Assembly: GCF_004104375.1 (NCBI RefSeq)
Contig: NZ_QOVM01000005.1
Coordinates: 1 to 64,000 of the forward strand
DNA from: Leeuwenhoekiella aequorea
GTDB lineage: Bacteria > Bacteroidota > Bacteroidia > Flavobacteriales > Flavobacteriaceae
Direction of reading: 5' to 3'
DNA length: 64,000 nucleotides
The stretch's first letter is position 1. Each line of letters begins with the position of its first letter. Position numbers and translations under genes: made by a program. This document shows, piece after piece, positions 34,859 to 42,778 of the stretch. Under the pieces are notes generated by a model. That model saw nothing but the letters and a program-made list of their open reading frames with translations, had not been told where the DNA came from and did not search any database.

Positions 34859-34866
34859 TATTTTTG
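34859..34866 (+). promoter_or_regulatory. -7 element TATTTTTG directly before waaA
   Basis: Exact TANNTTTG match ending 6 bases before ATG 34873; implies a leaderless or near-leaderless mRNA. No ideal -33 TTG seen. Confidence 0.4.
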
Positions 34867-34872
34867 CACGTT

Positions 34873-36114
34873 ATGCAGCATATCTATTCTTTCTTAATTA
34901 GTGTATTTCAGAGGATACTTCCTTTTATAGGGTTGTTTATTCCGAAGTTAAAAGAATTTTATACTGTTAGAAAAGATGTTTTTGCACAATTGAACCAGAA
35001 TATTGATTCAAATGCAGATTTAATATGGGTTCATGCGGCATCTTTGGGAGAGTATGAACAAGTGGTGCCTGTACTAGAAGAGCTTCAGGAGAAATACCCA
35101 ACTTATAAAATAGTCCTAACATTTTTTTCGCCTTCTGGATATAATATAAAAAAAGATACTTCTTTGGCTGCGTATGTAACTTATTTACCGTTAGATACTA
35201 AACAAAATGCTAAGCAGTTTTTGAAAATTTTAAAACCGAAACTTGCCATCTTTGTGAAATACGAGTTTTGGCCTAATTTTCTTCAGGAGCTTCATAAACA
35301 AAAGATTTATACCGTGTTGGTTTCTGGTGTTTTTAGATTAAGTCAACCTTTTTTTAAATCTTATGGAAAATGGATGCAGAAGTCACTTAATGCTTTTAAT
35401 TATTTCTTTTTGCAAAATGTTGAGTCACTTAAGAATCTGGGTCAACTAGGTTTTACTAACGCAATTGTAAGTGGAGATACACGATTTGACCGTGTAAGTA
35501 GACAGCTTAAATATGATAATAGTTTAAAATTTATTGAAGATTTTAAACAAGATAAATTAATGTTAGTGTGTGGAAGCACATGGAAAGATGATGAAGATTT
35601 ATTAATTGACTTTATAAATGAGAAGCACGATATAAAAATTGTAATAGCTCCTCATAAGATTAATTCTGAAAAGATTGAAGAGTTAAAAAAACAATTAGAA
35701 GTGTCTGTAGTCAATTACTCTGAAAAGGAATTGTACGATTTAAAAGATATAGATGTTATAATTATAGATACTATAGGGTTGCTAAATAAAATTTACAGTT
35801 ATGCAGATATTGCATATGTGGGTGGTGCAGTAGGGACAACAGGAATGCATAATGTCCTTGAGCCTGCTACTTTTAATTTACCCATAGTTACAGGAACCTA
35901 TATAAATAATTTCCCTGAGGCTATCCAACTACAACATTTGTCTGGTCTTTCTACGGTCAAAAATAAGACAGATGTCCAAATTATTTTAAATAAGCTTGTA
36001 TTTGACTCTCAGTTTAGAATTAAAACTGGAGCTATAGCAGGAGAATATGTGTCAAAAAACACAGGTGCGACTGAGATTATTATGAGTTATTTAGATCAAA
36101 CACTTACTGCTTGA
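34873..36114 (+). CDS. waaA: 3-deoxy-D-manno-octulosonic acid transferase
   Basis: 413 residues from ATG 34873 (MQHIYSFLISVFQRILPFIG); a TTG three codons earlier is disfavoured. The N-terminal membrane-associated helix precedes the GT30 Glu-base motif WVHAASLGEYEQVVPVLEEL. Next come FVKYEFWPNFL, LVSGVFRLSQPFF and SGDTRFDRV. The C-terminal nucleotide-sugar half has LVCGSTWKDDE, IAPHKI, YADIAYVGG and GTTGMHNVLEPATFN. It transfers KDO from CMP-KDO to lipid A precursor at the inner face of the inner membrane. Its last 19 bp overlap the 3' end of the convergent DUF2461 gene. Confidence 0.94.
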   Translation: MQHIYSFLISVFQRILPFIGLFIPKLKEFYTVRKDVFAQLNQNIDSNADLIWVHAASLGEYEQVVPVLEELQEKYPTYKIVLTFFSPSGYNIKKDTSLAAYVTYLPLDTKQNAKQFLKILKPKLAIFVKYEFWPNFLQELHKQKIYTVLVSGVFRLSQPFFKSYGKWMQKSLNAFNYFFLQNVESLKNLGQLGFTNAIVSGDTRFDRVSRQLKYDNSLKFIEDFKQDKLMLVCGSTWKDDEDLLIDFINEKHDIKIVIAPHKINSEKIEELKKQLEVSVVNYSEKELYDLKDIDVIIIDTIGLLNKIYSYADIAYVGGAVGTTGMHNVLEPATFNLPIVTGTYINNFPEAIQLQHLSGLSTVKNKTDVQIILNKLVFDSQFRIKTGAIAGEYVSKNTGATEIIMSYLDQTLTA

Positions 36115-36752
36115 TTTAAGTAAGATCTAAAGGGGAGCATTTCTTTGTATATTTCAATTACTTTATCTTCAAAATCGGGTGCTGTTACGATTTTCTGGGT
36201 GAGATTGTGTTGTACAGCAAATGTCTTTTTACGTAAAAGTTTTATATATCTATGCTCCTGACCATATCCTTTTGGTGAAGTCTTTAAACTATCTCCATAA
36301 TCTACTAAGTTGCCAAATAATTTTTCAAAGCTAGGTTTGTTTATGATTTCTAGAAATTCATCCCCATTATAATCTATTGCTTGCCTTATACTTTTTAGGA
36401 TAGAGGATTTTGGTTTATAGAAACCACCTGCTATAAAACTTTCAGAAGTGCCTAGATGAATATAAAAATCATTCTGTTTAGTCTCTTGATCTAATCCCGC
36501 ACCAAAATGATCTTTGTAAATGGGTTTATTGGGATGATAAAGTAAATTATTATTAATACGATTGATGGCTTGTTTTCCGGTTGTGTGGGTGTAGTTGGGA
36601 TCAACTTCTGCTAATCTGATGTCCATTTTATCGAGCCAACTTATGTAAGAATCACGTACCTCATAATAATAATTACGATTTGCATCCATCCATTCTTTAG
36701 AATTGTTTTTTTGAAGCTCTCTTAAAAATGTATATAGTTTGTTGAAGTTCAT
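36096..36752 (-). CDS. DUF2461 (TIGR02453) family protein
   Basis: 218 residues. Family pattern visible throughout: the N-terminal helix FLRELQKNNSKEWMDANR; INRINNNLLYHPNKPIYKDH; FYIHLGTSESFIAGGFYKP; and the C-terminal FRSYLNQAV. Soluble, no signal peptide. Function not established for the family; the fold is alpha/beta and the invariant Asn-Arg and Tyr-Lys residues suggest a binding site. Its 3' end overlaps waaA by 19 bp, an example of tail-to-tail overlap with no terminator between. Confidence 0.85.
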   Translation of the reverse strand: MNFNKLYTFLRELQKNNSKEWMDANRNYYYEVRDSYISWLDKMDIRLAEVDPNYTHTTGKQAINRINNNLLYHPNKPIYKDHFGAGLDQETKQNDFYIHLGTSESFIAGGFYKPKSSILKSIRQAIDYNGDEFLEIINKPSFEKLFGNLVDYGDSLKTSPKGYGQEHRYIKLLRKKTFAVQHNLTQKIVTAPDFEDKVIEIYKEMLPFRSYLNQAVSV

Positions 36753-36905
36753 TTTTTGGTAAATATAAAGGAGCCAGAAATTTCGCGTTGTTATTTATTA
36801 ACATTTAACTGAAAATTTACAGATGTTGGCAATCATTTAAGTGAAATAAAAAACTGCTTGTCGTTAAAGAGAGTAGATTTGTTAGTTCAACCAAATGAGT
36901 ATATT

Positions 36906-37121
36906 ATGAAAAATGTGATCACAATTTTTGCTTTAAGTTTTATAGCTTTCAATTCGGTTTCTTGTAGAGAAGAAAAAGAAACAGTAGTTGTAAAAGAAGT
37001 GCAGGTAGAAAATACATCTAGCGACCGTGAAGGCATATTAGAGCGTACAGCAAAAAAGGTGGATAACGAAGTAAATAAAGAGATTGACCAAAAAATAGAA
37101 ACAATCGGTGACGATAATTAA
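36906..37121 (+). CDS. Small acidic lipoprotein A (Cys-Arg-Glu family)
   Basis: 71 residues from ATG 36906; the upstream in-frame start at 36858 would spoil the signal peptide. Signal peptide MKNVITIFALSFIAFNSVS, then lipobox Cys at 20 followed by REEKETVVV. The mature part is highly charged with few hydrophobics and ends EIDQKIETIGDDN. Arg/Lys followed by acids immediately after the lipidated Cys resembles the Bacteroidota lipoprotein export signal for surface display. It is 10 bp ahead of lipoprotein B, so the two are one operon. Two further relatives lie 3.2-3.7 kb away beyond the DNA repair module. Confidence 0.65.
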   Translation: MKNVITIFALSFIAFNSVSCREEKETVVVKEVQVENTSSDREGILERTAKKVDNEVNKEIDQKIETIGDDN

Positions 37122-37131
37122 TTTATATACT

Positions 37132-37371
37132 ATGAAAAATCTAGGATTATTATCAATTCTTTTAGTAGCAACCCTTACATTCACTTCTTGTCGTGAGAAG
37201 ACAGAAAAAGAGAAACTTGTAGAAGAGATGAAAGAAGATGGTGCGGTTATCGAAGAAACTGTCGATGATGATGGTGACTACAAATTGAAAATGGAATCAG
37301 ACACAAAAGAGGTTAAAATAAAAGAAGACGCGGACGGCGACTCAAAGATTAAAGTTGACAACGATAACTAA
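37132..37371 (+). CDS. Small acidic lipoprotein B (Cys-Arg-Glu family)
   Basis: 79 residues from ATG 37132 (MKNLGLLSILLVATLTFTS, then Cys-Arg-Glu-Lys). After the lipobox the chain is nearly all charged: EKTEKEKLVEEMKEDG, then alternating acidic/Lys strands (DGDYKLKMESDTKEVKIKED, ADGDSKIKVDND). The DxDG-type spacing (DDDGDYKLK, DADGDSKIK) recalls calcium-binding loops but is not a complete EF-hand. It follows lipoprotein A by 10 bp and is closed by a strong terminator shared with the convergent repressor gene. Confidence 0.65.
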   Translation: MKNLGLLSILLVATLTFTSCREKTEKEKLVEEMKEDGAVIEETVDDDGDYKLKMESDTKEVKIKEDADGDSKIKVDNDN

Positions 37372-37384
37372 ATCTTAAATGCTT

Positions 37385-37429
37385 AAAATAAAAAAAGCCA
37401 CACATATAATGTGTGGCTTTTTTTATTTT
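37385..37429. terminator. Bidirectional terminator between lipoprotein B and the S24 repressor gene
   Basis: A 21-bp perfect stem (AAAATAAAAAAAGCCACACA...) with a 3-base loop; the right arm covers the stop codon of the repressor gene. Confidence 0.88.
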
Positions 37430-38190
37430 AAAGTGCGCATTTGATTTTTTAAATCTAGCATTCCTTGTTGTAATTCTCTAAGAAGATTGCTTTCTGATGG
37501 TGCATCTAAATGAAAAGTAAGCTTACTATTTACCTGCCAAAGTTCTTGTATATCACTTACCTGTACTTCAAAGGGGTGATATTCCTGATTAAGTGATATC
37601 AATAAGACTTTTGAAGGATCTGGAAGTTTTTGAAGTTTTTTTACAACTACAGCATCAGGCAATACAACAACATATACTTTATTATTGGTTGCTTCACCCA
37701 TATTTACAGTAGCTTTTCCTAATACCCAATCTTCAGGCATAAAATTAGGCATCATACTATCTCCTTCTATTTGAAAACCTCTATATGTAGCATTTCGGTA
37801 TTGTGGAAGTGGTAGGTCAAAAGCGGGCAATTGTTGATACCAATCTACATCTTGAACATTGTGAGGATAACCGGCAGCGGCTTTTTGATTAACCATTACC
37901 AGATTTTCATTGTCATTGATATCTACGGTAACTACTTTAGGACTTACATCACCTTTGCCGGCGTGAAGCAACTTCTGATTACTATACCCAAAAAGCCAGA
38001 GCGGATTAATGTTGTATAATCGTAAAAGTTCGGTTACAATATGACCAGAAAGTTTGGTGCGTCCTCGCTCTATATCTGCTGTAGAATTTTTAATACCTAA
38101 CGCTTCCGCAAATTCGGTTTGCGTTAGATTCTGTTCTTCACGTATTTGTTTGAAGCGGCGAACATCGCCTGTTACATCATTGATTCCCAT
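37423..38190 (-). CDS. XRE-type repressor with S24/LexA-like autoprotease domain
   Basis: 255 residues. N-terminal XRE helix-turn-helix (RFKQIREEQNLTQTEFAEAL then GIKNSTADIERGRTKLSG). A linker (~70-120) leads to the S24 fold with GDSMMPNFMPEDWV (catalytic Ser) and VVVKKLQKL (catalytic Lys). The cleavage site usual in CI/LexA (Ala-Gly) may be at the AAAGYPHN segment. Such proteins repress until damage-triggered RecA filaments stimulate self-cleavage. The gene is divergent from a radical-SAM putative DNA repair operon, with two identical 11-bp boxes in the 98-bp gap, so it is likely the local regulator. Phage-like origin is possible but no phage genes are nearby. Confidence 0.85.
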   Translation of the reverse strand: MGINDVTGDVRRFKQIREEQNLTQTEFAEALGIKNSTADIERGRTKLSGHIVTELLRLYNINPLWLFGYSNQKLLHAGKGDVSPKVVTVDINDNENLVMVNQKAAAGYPHNVQDVDWYQQLPAFDLPLPQYRNATYRGFQIEGDSMMPNFMPEDWVLGKATVNMGEATNNKVYVVVLPDAVVVKKLQKLPDPSKVLLISLNQEYHPFEVQVSDIQELWQVNSKLTFHLDAPSESNLLRELQQGMLDLKNQMRTLK

Positions 38191-38211
38191 ATTGTAAATG
38201 TACTATTATTT

Positions 38212-38245
38212 GGAAAAAATCCTAATTAAAGTTCGGAAAAAATCC
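38212..38245. promoter_or_regulatory. Two GGAAAAAATCC boxes, candidate S24-repressor operators
   Basis: Exact copies of GGAAAAAATCC at 38212-38222 and 38235-38245, 23 bp apart (about two helical turns). Each has GGA/TCC symmetry. A weaker related half-palindrome (AGGAAATTTTC) follows at 38253. The placement between the divergent repressor and radical-SAM genes is the natural position for shared operators. Confidence 0.6.
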
Positions 38246-38288
38246 TTTAAATAGGAAATTTTCTTTAAATTCGTAAAAATTCCACGCT

Positions 38289-39551
38289 ATGAATTTTGAA
38301 AGAATAAAAGAAAAATTATCCATACTTGCAGATGCGGCAAAGTATGACGTATCGTGCTCCAGTAGTGGTAGCAAACGTACAAACACAAATAAGGGATTAG
38401 GTGATAGTTCTGGTATGGGTATTTGCCATAGTTATACCGAAGATGGACGTTGTGTTTCCTTATTAAAAATACTACTTACAAATCATTGTATTTTTGATTG
38501 TGCATACTGTGTAAGTCGTAAAAACAATGATATAAAACGTGCTGCATTTAAAATTCAAGAGGTTGTAGATCTCACCATAAATTTTTACAGGCGCAACTAT
38601 ATTGAAGGGCTGTTTTTAAGCAGTGGTATATTTCATAATCCTGATTATACTATGGAGCGATTAGTTTCCATAGCAAAAAAACTGCGTTTAGAAGAAAATT
38701 TCAATGGCTATATTCATCTAAAATCTATACCAGGATGTAGCGATGAATTAATGCGCGAAGCTGGTTTATATGCAGACCGACTTTCTATAAATATTGAAAT
38801 TCCAACTGTTTCAGGTCTTAAATTACTTGCTCCAGAAAAAGATCATAAGGATTTTATTAAACCTATGGAAAAGGTGAAAAATGAGATCATTCAGTATAAA
38901 GCAGAGAAAAAGATCATCAAAAATACTCCGGTATATGCTCCCGCAGGACAAAGCACTCAAATGATTGTAGGCGCAACGGGAGAAAGTGACAAAGATATTA
39001 TGTATTCTGCTGTGCATTATTACAGCACTTATAATATGAAGCGGGTATACTATTCTGGATACGTACCGGTTTTAGAGGATAATAGATTACCTGCTCTAGG
39101 GACTGAGGTGCCTATGCTACGCGAAAACAGATTGTATCAAACAGATTGGTTATTGCGCTTTTATGGATTTGATGTACGGGAATTGCTAAATCATAATCAT
39201 CCTAATCTTGATATTGATATTGATCCTAAATTGAGTTGGGCTTTACGTAATATGCATATGTTTCCGGTAGATGTGAATACAGCAGATAAACAACTTTTAG
39301 CGCGTATTCCTGGTTTAGGAATGAAGTCTGTGCATAAAATTATAAATGCCAGAAAATACAGACGTCTTAATTGGGAGAATTTAAAAGCTATAGGCATAGC
39401 GATGAGTAGAGCTAAATATTTTATGGTTTGTAATTCATCAAATTTTGAAAGTAGAGATTTAGAACCCGAGCGTATTAAGAGTATGATATTACAATCCTCA
39501 CAAAGTAAATATCAGAAATTCTATAATCAGCAATTGTCTTTATTCAATTAA
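38289..39551 (+). CDS. Radical SAM putative DNA modification/repair protein (TIGR03916-like)
   Basis: 420 residues. The radical SAM iron-sulfur motif is LTNHCIFDCAYCVSRKNNDI (CxxxCxxC). The N-terminal SSGSKRTNTNKGLGDSSGMG and ICHSYTEDGRCVSLLKILL match the TIGR03916 family. The C-terminus has a helix-hairpin-helix (LLARIPGLGMKSVHKIINAR), a nonspecific DNA-binding motif shared with repair nucleases. The enzyme would generate 5'-deoxyadenosyl radicals on DNA, but the lesion or modification is not known. The stop codon abuts the ATG of the TIGR03915-like partner with no gap, and a LexA-like repressor lies divergently upstream. Confidence 0.9.
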   Translation: MNFERIKEKLSILADAAKYDVSCSSSGSKRTNTNKGLGDSSGMGICHSYTEDGRCVSLLKILLTNHCIFDCAYCVSRKNNDIKRAAFKIQEVVDLTINFYRRNYIEGLFLSSGIFHNPDYTMERLVSIAKKLRLEENFNGYIHLKSIPGCSDELMREAGLYADRLSINIEIPTVSGLKLLAPEKDHKDFIKPMEKVKNEIIQYKAEKKIIKNTPVYAPAGQSTQMIVGATGESDKDIMYSAVHYYSTYNMKRVYYSGYVPVLEDNRLPALGTEVPMLRENRLYQTDWLLRFYGFDVRELLNHNHPNLDIDIDPKLSWALRNMHMFPVDVNTADKQLLARIPGLGMKSVHKIINARKYRRLNWENLKAIGIAMSRAKYFMVCNSSNFESRDLEPERIKSMILQSSQSKYQKFYNQQLSLFN

Positions 39552-40301
39552 ATGAAAAAGCAGACATTAATATATGATGGGAGTTTTGAAGGCTTGCTAA
39601 CTGCTATTTTTCAAGTTTATGAGGAGCGCTTAAATGATGTATTTATAGTTGACGAGGTTCACTACGAACCCGATTTTTTTTCTGAACCAGTTACTGTATA
39701 TACAGATGATGGTAAGGCAAATAGAGTATGGGACAAACTTAAGGACTATAAAAATCTTAGTAAGTTGATTTATTGGTCATTTCTAAGCGAGTTTGATGAG
39801 CGTGAGCGATATATACTTGAAGCATTACACTATGTTTTAAAAACTCAAAATGAAAATGATTATGGGCACCCTGCTGTATTAATGCTTTCGCAACTTACCA
39901 AAAAAGTAGGAAGAGAAAAGCACAGAATGGAAGCCTTCGTGCGTTTTAAAAGAACTAGAGAGGATTTATATGTTTCTATTATAAGTCCAGATTTTAACGT
40001 CCTTCCTTTAATAGCTAAACACTTTAAAAATAGATATGCAGATCAGCAATTTGTAATATATGATACTAAGAGAGGGTATGGTCTTTTTTACAATTTAGAT
40101 TCAATAGCATTTATTGAGTTAGACTTTAATTCGAAAGAAGATTTAGAAAAAGCAATGCACGAAGAAGAAACTAATTACAATTTATTGTGGCAAAACTATT
40201 TTAGCAGTACAAATATTAAAAGCAGAGTTAATATGCGACTTCATAAGCAACATGTACCTAAGCGCTATTGGAAATACTTAAATGAGAAAAATCCGCTTTA
40301 A
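39552..40301 (+). CDS. TIGR03915/DUF4130-like putative DNA repair partner
   Basis: 249 residues. The N-terminus TLIYDGSFEGLLTAIFQVYE is the family signature; the centre has LTKKVGREKHRMEAFVRFKR and the C-terminus has FNLDSIAFIELDFNS-like strands and a uracil-DNA-glycosylase-flavoured layout. I recall this family as an obligate partner of TIGR03916 radical SAM proteins; the activity is not described to my knowledge. Gene start touches the upstream stop, so translational coupling is nearly certain. It precedes small lipoprotein C by 45 bp on the same strand. Confidence 0.88.
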   Translation: MKKQTLIYDGSFEGLLTAIFQVYEERLNDVFIVDEVHYEPDFFSEPVTVYTDDGKANRVWDKLKDYKNLSKLIYWSFLSEFDERERYILEALHYVLKTQNENDYGHPAVLMLSQLTKKVGREKHRMEAFVRFKRTREDLYVSIISPDFNVLPLIAKHFKNRYADQQFVIYDTKRGYGLFYNLDSIAFIELDFNSKEDLEKAMHEEETNYNLLWQNYFSSTNIKSRVNMRLHKQHVPKRYWKYLNEKNPL

Positions 40302-40346
40302 AACGAATTTGATTACTTTAGTATAGATTTCTAAATTATATACACT

Positions 40347-40565
40347 ATGAAACGATTATTATTAAGCTTGTTGTTTGTCGCTTTATTAAGTACAACCTAT
40401 TCTTGCAGAGAAACTACTCAAGAAAAAACTGAAGACGCTCTAGAGTCAATAGGAGAAGATATTGAAAACGGTGCAGAAAACGCCGGGGATGCTATACAGG
40501 AAGGAGCAGACGAACTAAATGATGAGATTCAAAGAAATGATGATGTTATGGATGATGATGCTTAA
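40347..40565 (+). CDS. Small acidic lipoprotein C (Cys-Arg-Glu family)
   Basis: 72 residues. Signal peptide MKRLLLSLLFVALLSTTYS then Cys-Arg-Glu-Thr-Thr. The mature chain is a repetitive acidic amphipathic helix (EKTEDALESIGEDIENGAEN, AGDAIQEGADELNDEI) with 7/11-residue periodicity and no basic cluster. It is 45 bp downstream of the TIGR03915-like gene on the same strand with no terminator between, so it may be cotranscribed with the repair pair. Very similar to lipoprotein D. Confidence 0.65.
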   Translation: MKRLLLSLLFVALLSTTYSCRETTQEKTEDALESIGEDIENGAENAGDAIQEGADELNDEIQRNDDVMDDDA

Positions 40566-40758
40566 TTATATCTTAATACAAAATCTGATTCTCTAAAATA
40601 TTTCTTTAACCACTAACGTAAACGTTGTCGCTTTGAAAAGTTGAGAATTTGCTGCAATTATGTTAATTGAATTGTTGTATTCCTTGCGATATTTTTATCA
40701 AAACTATAATTCGATAAAAAATTTAATATTTTTTATGATATTGTGATTTTAAATTATA

Positions 40759-40766
40759 TACTTTTG
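40759..40766 (+). promoter_or_regulatory. -7 element TACTTTTG before lipoprotein D
   Basis: Exact TANNTTTG match 35 bp before the ATG at 40801. A TTG lies at 40741, but the 15-base spacer is somewhat short for a Bacteroidota -33 element. Confidence 0.45.
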
Positions 40767-40800
40767 CGAGCAATTAACGCTAATTAAAATATTACCAATT

Positions 40801-41037
40801 ATGAAAAAATTAATTTTTAGTGCTTTCGCACTTTTACTAATGGTTTCTGTTTCTGCTTGTCGCGAAACTACTGAAGAGAAAACTGAAGATGCAATGGAAA
40901 ACGCTGCTGATGACATGGGTGATTCTATGGATGATGCTGGTGACGCTATAGAAGACGCTGCTGAAGATACAGGTGATGCTATCGAAGACGGAGCTCAAGA
41001 AGTAGAAGACGAAGTTGAAGGAAACGACGACATGTAA
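40801..41037 (+). CDS. Small acidic lipoprotein D (Cys-Arg-Glu family)
   Basis: 78 residues. Signal peptide MKKLIFSAFALLLMVSVSA then Cys-Arg-Glu-Thr-Thr-Glu-Glu. The mature part is almost entirely acidic with a repeated DAxEDAxEDTG unit (DDAGDAIEDAAEDTGDAIED), suggesting an amphipathic helix with one negative face. Clear paralog of lipoprotein C (same CRETTxEKTEDAxE start). It has its own promoter-like element and a terminator shared with the convergent fabD. Function unknown. Confidence 0.7.
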   Translation: MKKLIFSAFALLLMVSVSACRETTEEKTEDAMENAADDMGDSMDDAGDAIEDAAEDTGDAIEDGAQEVEDEVEGNDDM

Positions 41038-41054
41038 TATCTTCTCAAGATAAG

Positions 41055-41081
41055 AAAAAGCCCCTTTTAGGGGCTTTTTTT
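41055..41081. terminator. Bidirectional terminator between lipoprotein D and fabD
   Basis: AAAAAGCCCC pairs with GGGGCTTTTT around TTTTA, with a T run on the plus strand. Confidence 0.88.
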
Positions 41082-41101
41082 ATGTCTAATATTTTAGTTT
41101 C

Positions 41102-41983
41102 TTAAACTGTAGCACTACTCGTAACTGCATCACGGCTTACTTTCTTTACTAATCCTTGTAAAACTTTACCGGGACCTACTTCAATAAACTCGGTAGCTCC
41201 ATCTGCTAGCATATTTTGAACACTTTGCGTCCATTTAACGGGAGCTGTAAGTTGAAAGAGTAAATTTTTCTTTATTTCAGCTGGGTCAGACACCGCTGTA
41301 GTACTTACATTTTGATAAATAGGGCAAGAAGGAGTATTGAATGTTGTATTCTCAATAGCGGTAGCAAGTTCTTCTCGCGCAGGCTCCATTAGCGGAGAGT
41401 GAAAAGCACCTCCTACCGGTAAGATTAAAGCGCGCTTTGCACCCCTTTCTTTAAGTCGTTCGCAAGCTTCTTCAACAGCACTTAACTCACCAGATATAAT
41501 CAATTGACCAGGGCAATTATAATTGGCAGCAACAACAACTCCATCAACATCAGCACAAACTGCTTCTACAAGTTCATCTTCCAGACCTAAAATTGCAGCC
41601 ATTGTAGAAGGAGTACTTTCACAGGCTTTTTGCATTGCTTGTGCACGTTTAGAAACAAGTTGAAGTGCATCTTCAAAACTTAAAACTTCGTTGGCAACTA
41701 ATGCCGAAATTTCTCCAAGTGAATGACCAGCTACCATTTCTGGCTTGGCACTTTCTCCTAAAGATTTAAACAATGCTACAGAATGAATGAATATAGCTGG
41801 CTGGGTAACATTTGTCTGCTTTAACTCTTCTGCAGAGCCTTCAAACATAATTTTAGTAATGTCAAAACCTAGAATTTCATTAGCTCTATTAAATAAAGAG
41901 CGTGCAAGTTCTGAATTGTCATAAACATCTTTGCCCATTCCTGTAAATTGAGCCCCTTGTCCAGGGAATATATAAGCTTTCAT
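41102..41983 (-). CDS. fabD: Malonyl-CoA:ACP transacylase
   Basis: 293 residues from ATG 41983 (MKAYIFPGQGAQFTGMGKDV); the longer in-frame upstream start (42043) adds 20 unconserved residues. Catalytic Ser is in VAGHSLGEISAL, the Arg in LVSKRAQAMQ, and the His in GGAFHSPLMEPA; the oxyanion loop is PGQGAQ. It loads malonyl groups from CoA onto ACP for fatty-acid chain extension in the cytoplasm. No other fab genes are adjacent, so it is a stand-alone copy as in other Flavobacteriaceae. Confidence 0.95.
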   Translation of the reverse strand: MKAYIFPGQGAQFTGMGKDVYDNSELARSLFNRANEILGFDITKIMFEGSAEELKQTNVTQPAIFIHSVALFKSLGESAKPEMVAGHSLGEISALVANEVLSFEDALQLVSKRAQAMQKACESTPSTMAAILGLEDELVEAVCADVDGVVVAANYNCPGQLIISGELSAVEEACERLKERGAKRALILPVGGAFHSPLMEPAREELATAIENTTFNTPSCPIYQNVSTTAVSDPAEIKKNLLFQLTAPVKWTQSVQNMLADGATEFIEVGPGKVLQGLVKKVSRDAVTSSATV

Positions 41984-42148
41984 AATTATATTTTTCAAAA
42001 AATTAGAATTGTAAAAATAAGTAATGACTAAGTACAAATACAATTTTAATACTACGATTCTACTCAGACTGTATTTTCAAGATTTGATTTACGCAAGTGA
42101 TTGTATGGATAACCAATAAAAAAAAAGCTATTGAAGCTCCTTTTGTTA

Positions 42149-42649
42149 TTATAAATTTAGAGATCCCGTTTCTCCTACATCCACTTTATCTCCTGTAACT
42201 GCTGCATATCCCATTTTGAGTAAGGATACAAATTTGTTGTTTTTAGTATCCCAATATTGAGCTTGAGATGGAGTAAATTTTATGGCAGTGAGGTTAGGAT
42301 CTTCAACGCCATCAAACCATGAATCATCTGTAGTTGAATACAGTTCTTCAAGAATTGCTTTATCGCGAGTTACAAATGCTTTTCCAAATACACTTAGAAA
42401 TTGCATATCTGATGGCTTAGCGTACAGTAATTGCATATCTGCATCTTTAGCAATATTTGCATTATGATCACTATCTGCTCCACTTAGAAACCAAATATTA
42501 CCTACCTCATCTACTTTTTTTGTTGACATAGGTATTGCGTCAAGTGGTTTATTTGAAAGATTAGTAACCATCATAGCAAAGTCTATGGAAGTTGCTAAAT
42601 CCTTGAGTTTATTAATTGCATCGGTGTTTGATAAATTTTCAGTACTCAT
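42149..42649 (-). CDS. Pyridoxamine 5'-phosphate oxidase-like general stress protein
   Basis: 166 residues with the split-barrel FMN fold of the general stress protein 26 group: IDFAMMVTNLSNKPLDAIPM, NIWFLSGADSDHNANIAKDA, QLLYAKPSDMQFLSVFGKAF, and a C-terminal KFTPSQAQYWDTKN. No membrane segment or signal. Members bind flavin or related cofactors and are induced by stress; true PNP oxidase activity is unlikely since the catalytic motifs of PdxH are absent. It stands alone between fabD and folA. Confidence 0.85.
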   Translation of the reverse strand: MSTENLSNTDAINKLKDLATSIDFAMMVTNLSNKPLDAIPMSTKKVDEVGNIWFLSGADSDHNANIAKDADMQLLYAKPSDMQFLSVFGKAFVTRDKAILEELYSTTDDSWFDGVEDPNLTAIKFTPSQAQYWDTKNNKFVSLLKMGYAAVTGDKVDVGETGSLNL

Positions 42650-42778
42650 AACTTTATTTTTTTATTAAAGTTAAGATTGTGAACCTTATCATATTGATAA
42701 CAATATGCCAATAATTCTGTGTAATACGATAAAGTTTGTTAACCGAATTTAGTTATTTATGATCGGAAGAAGAGTATG

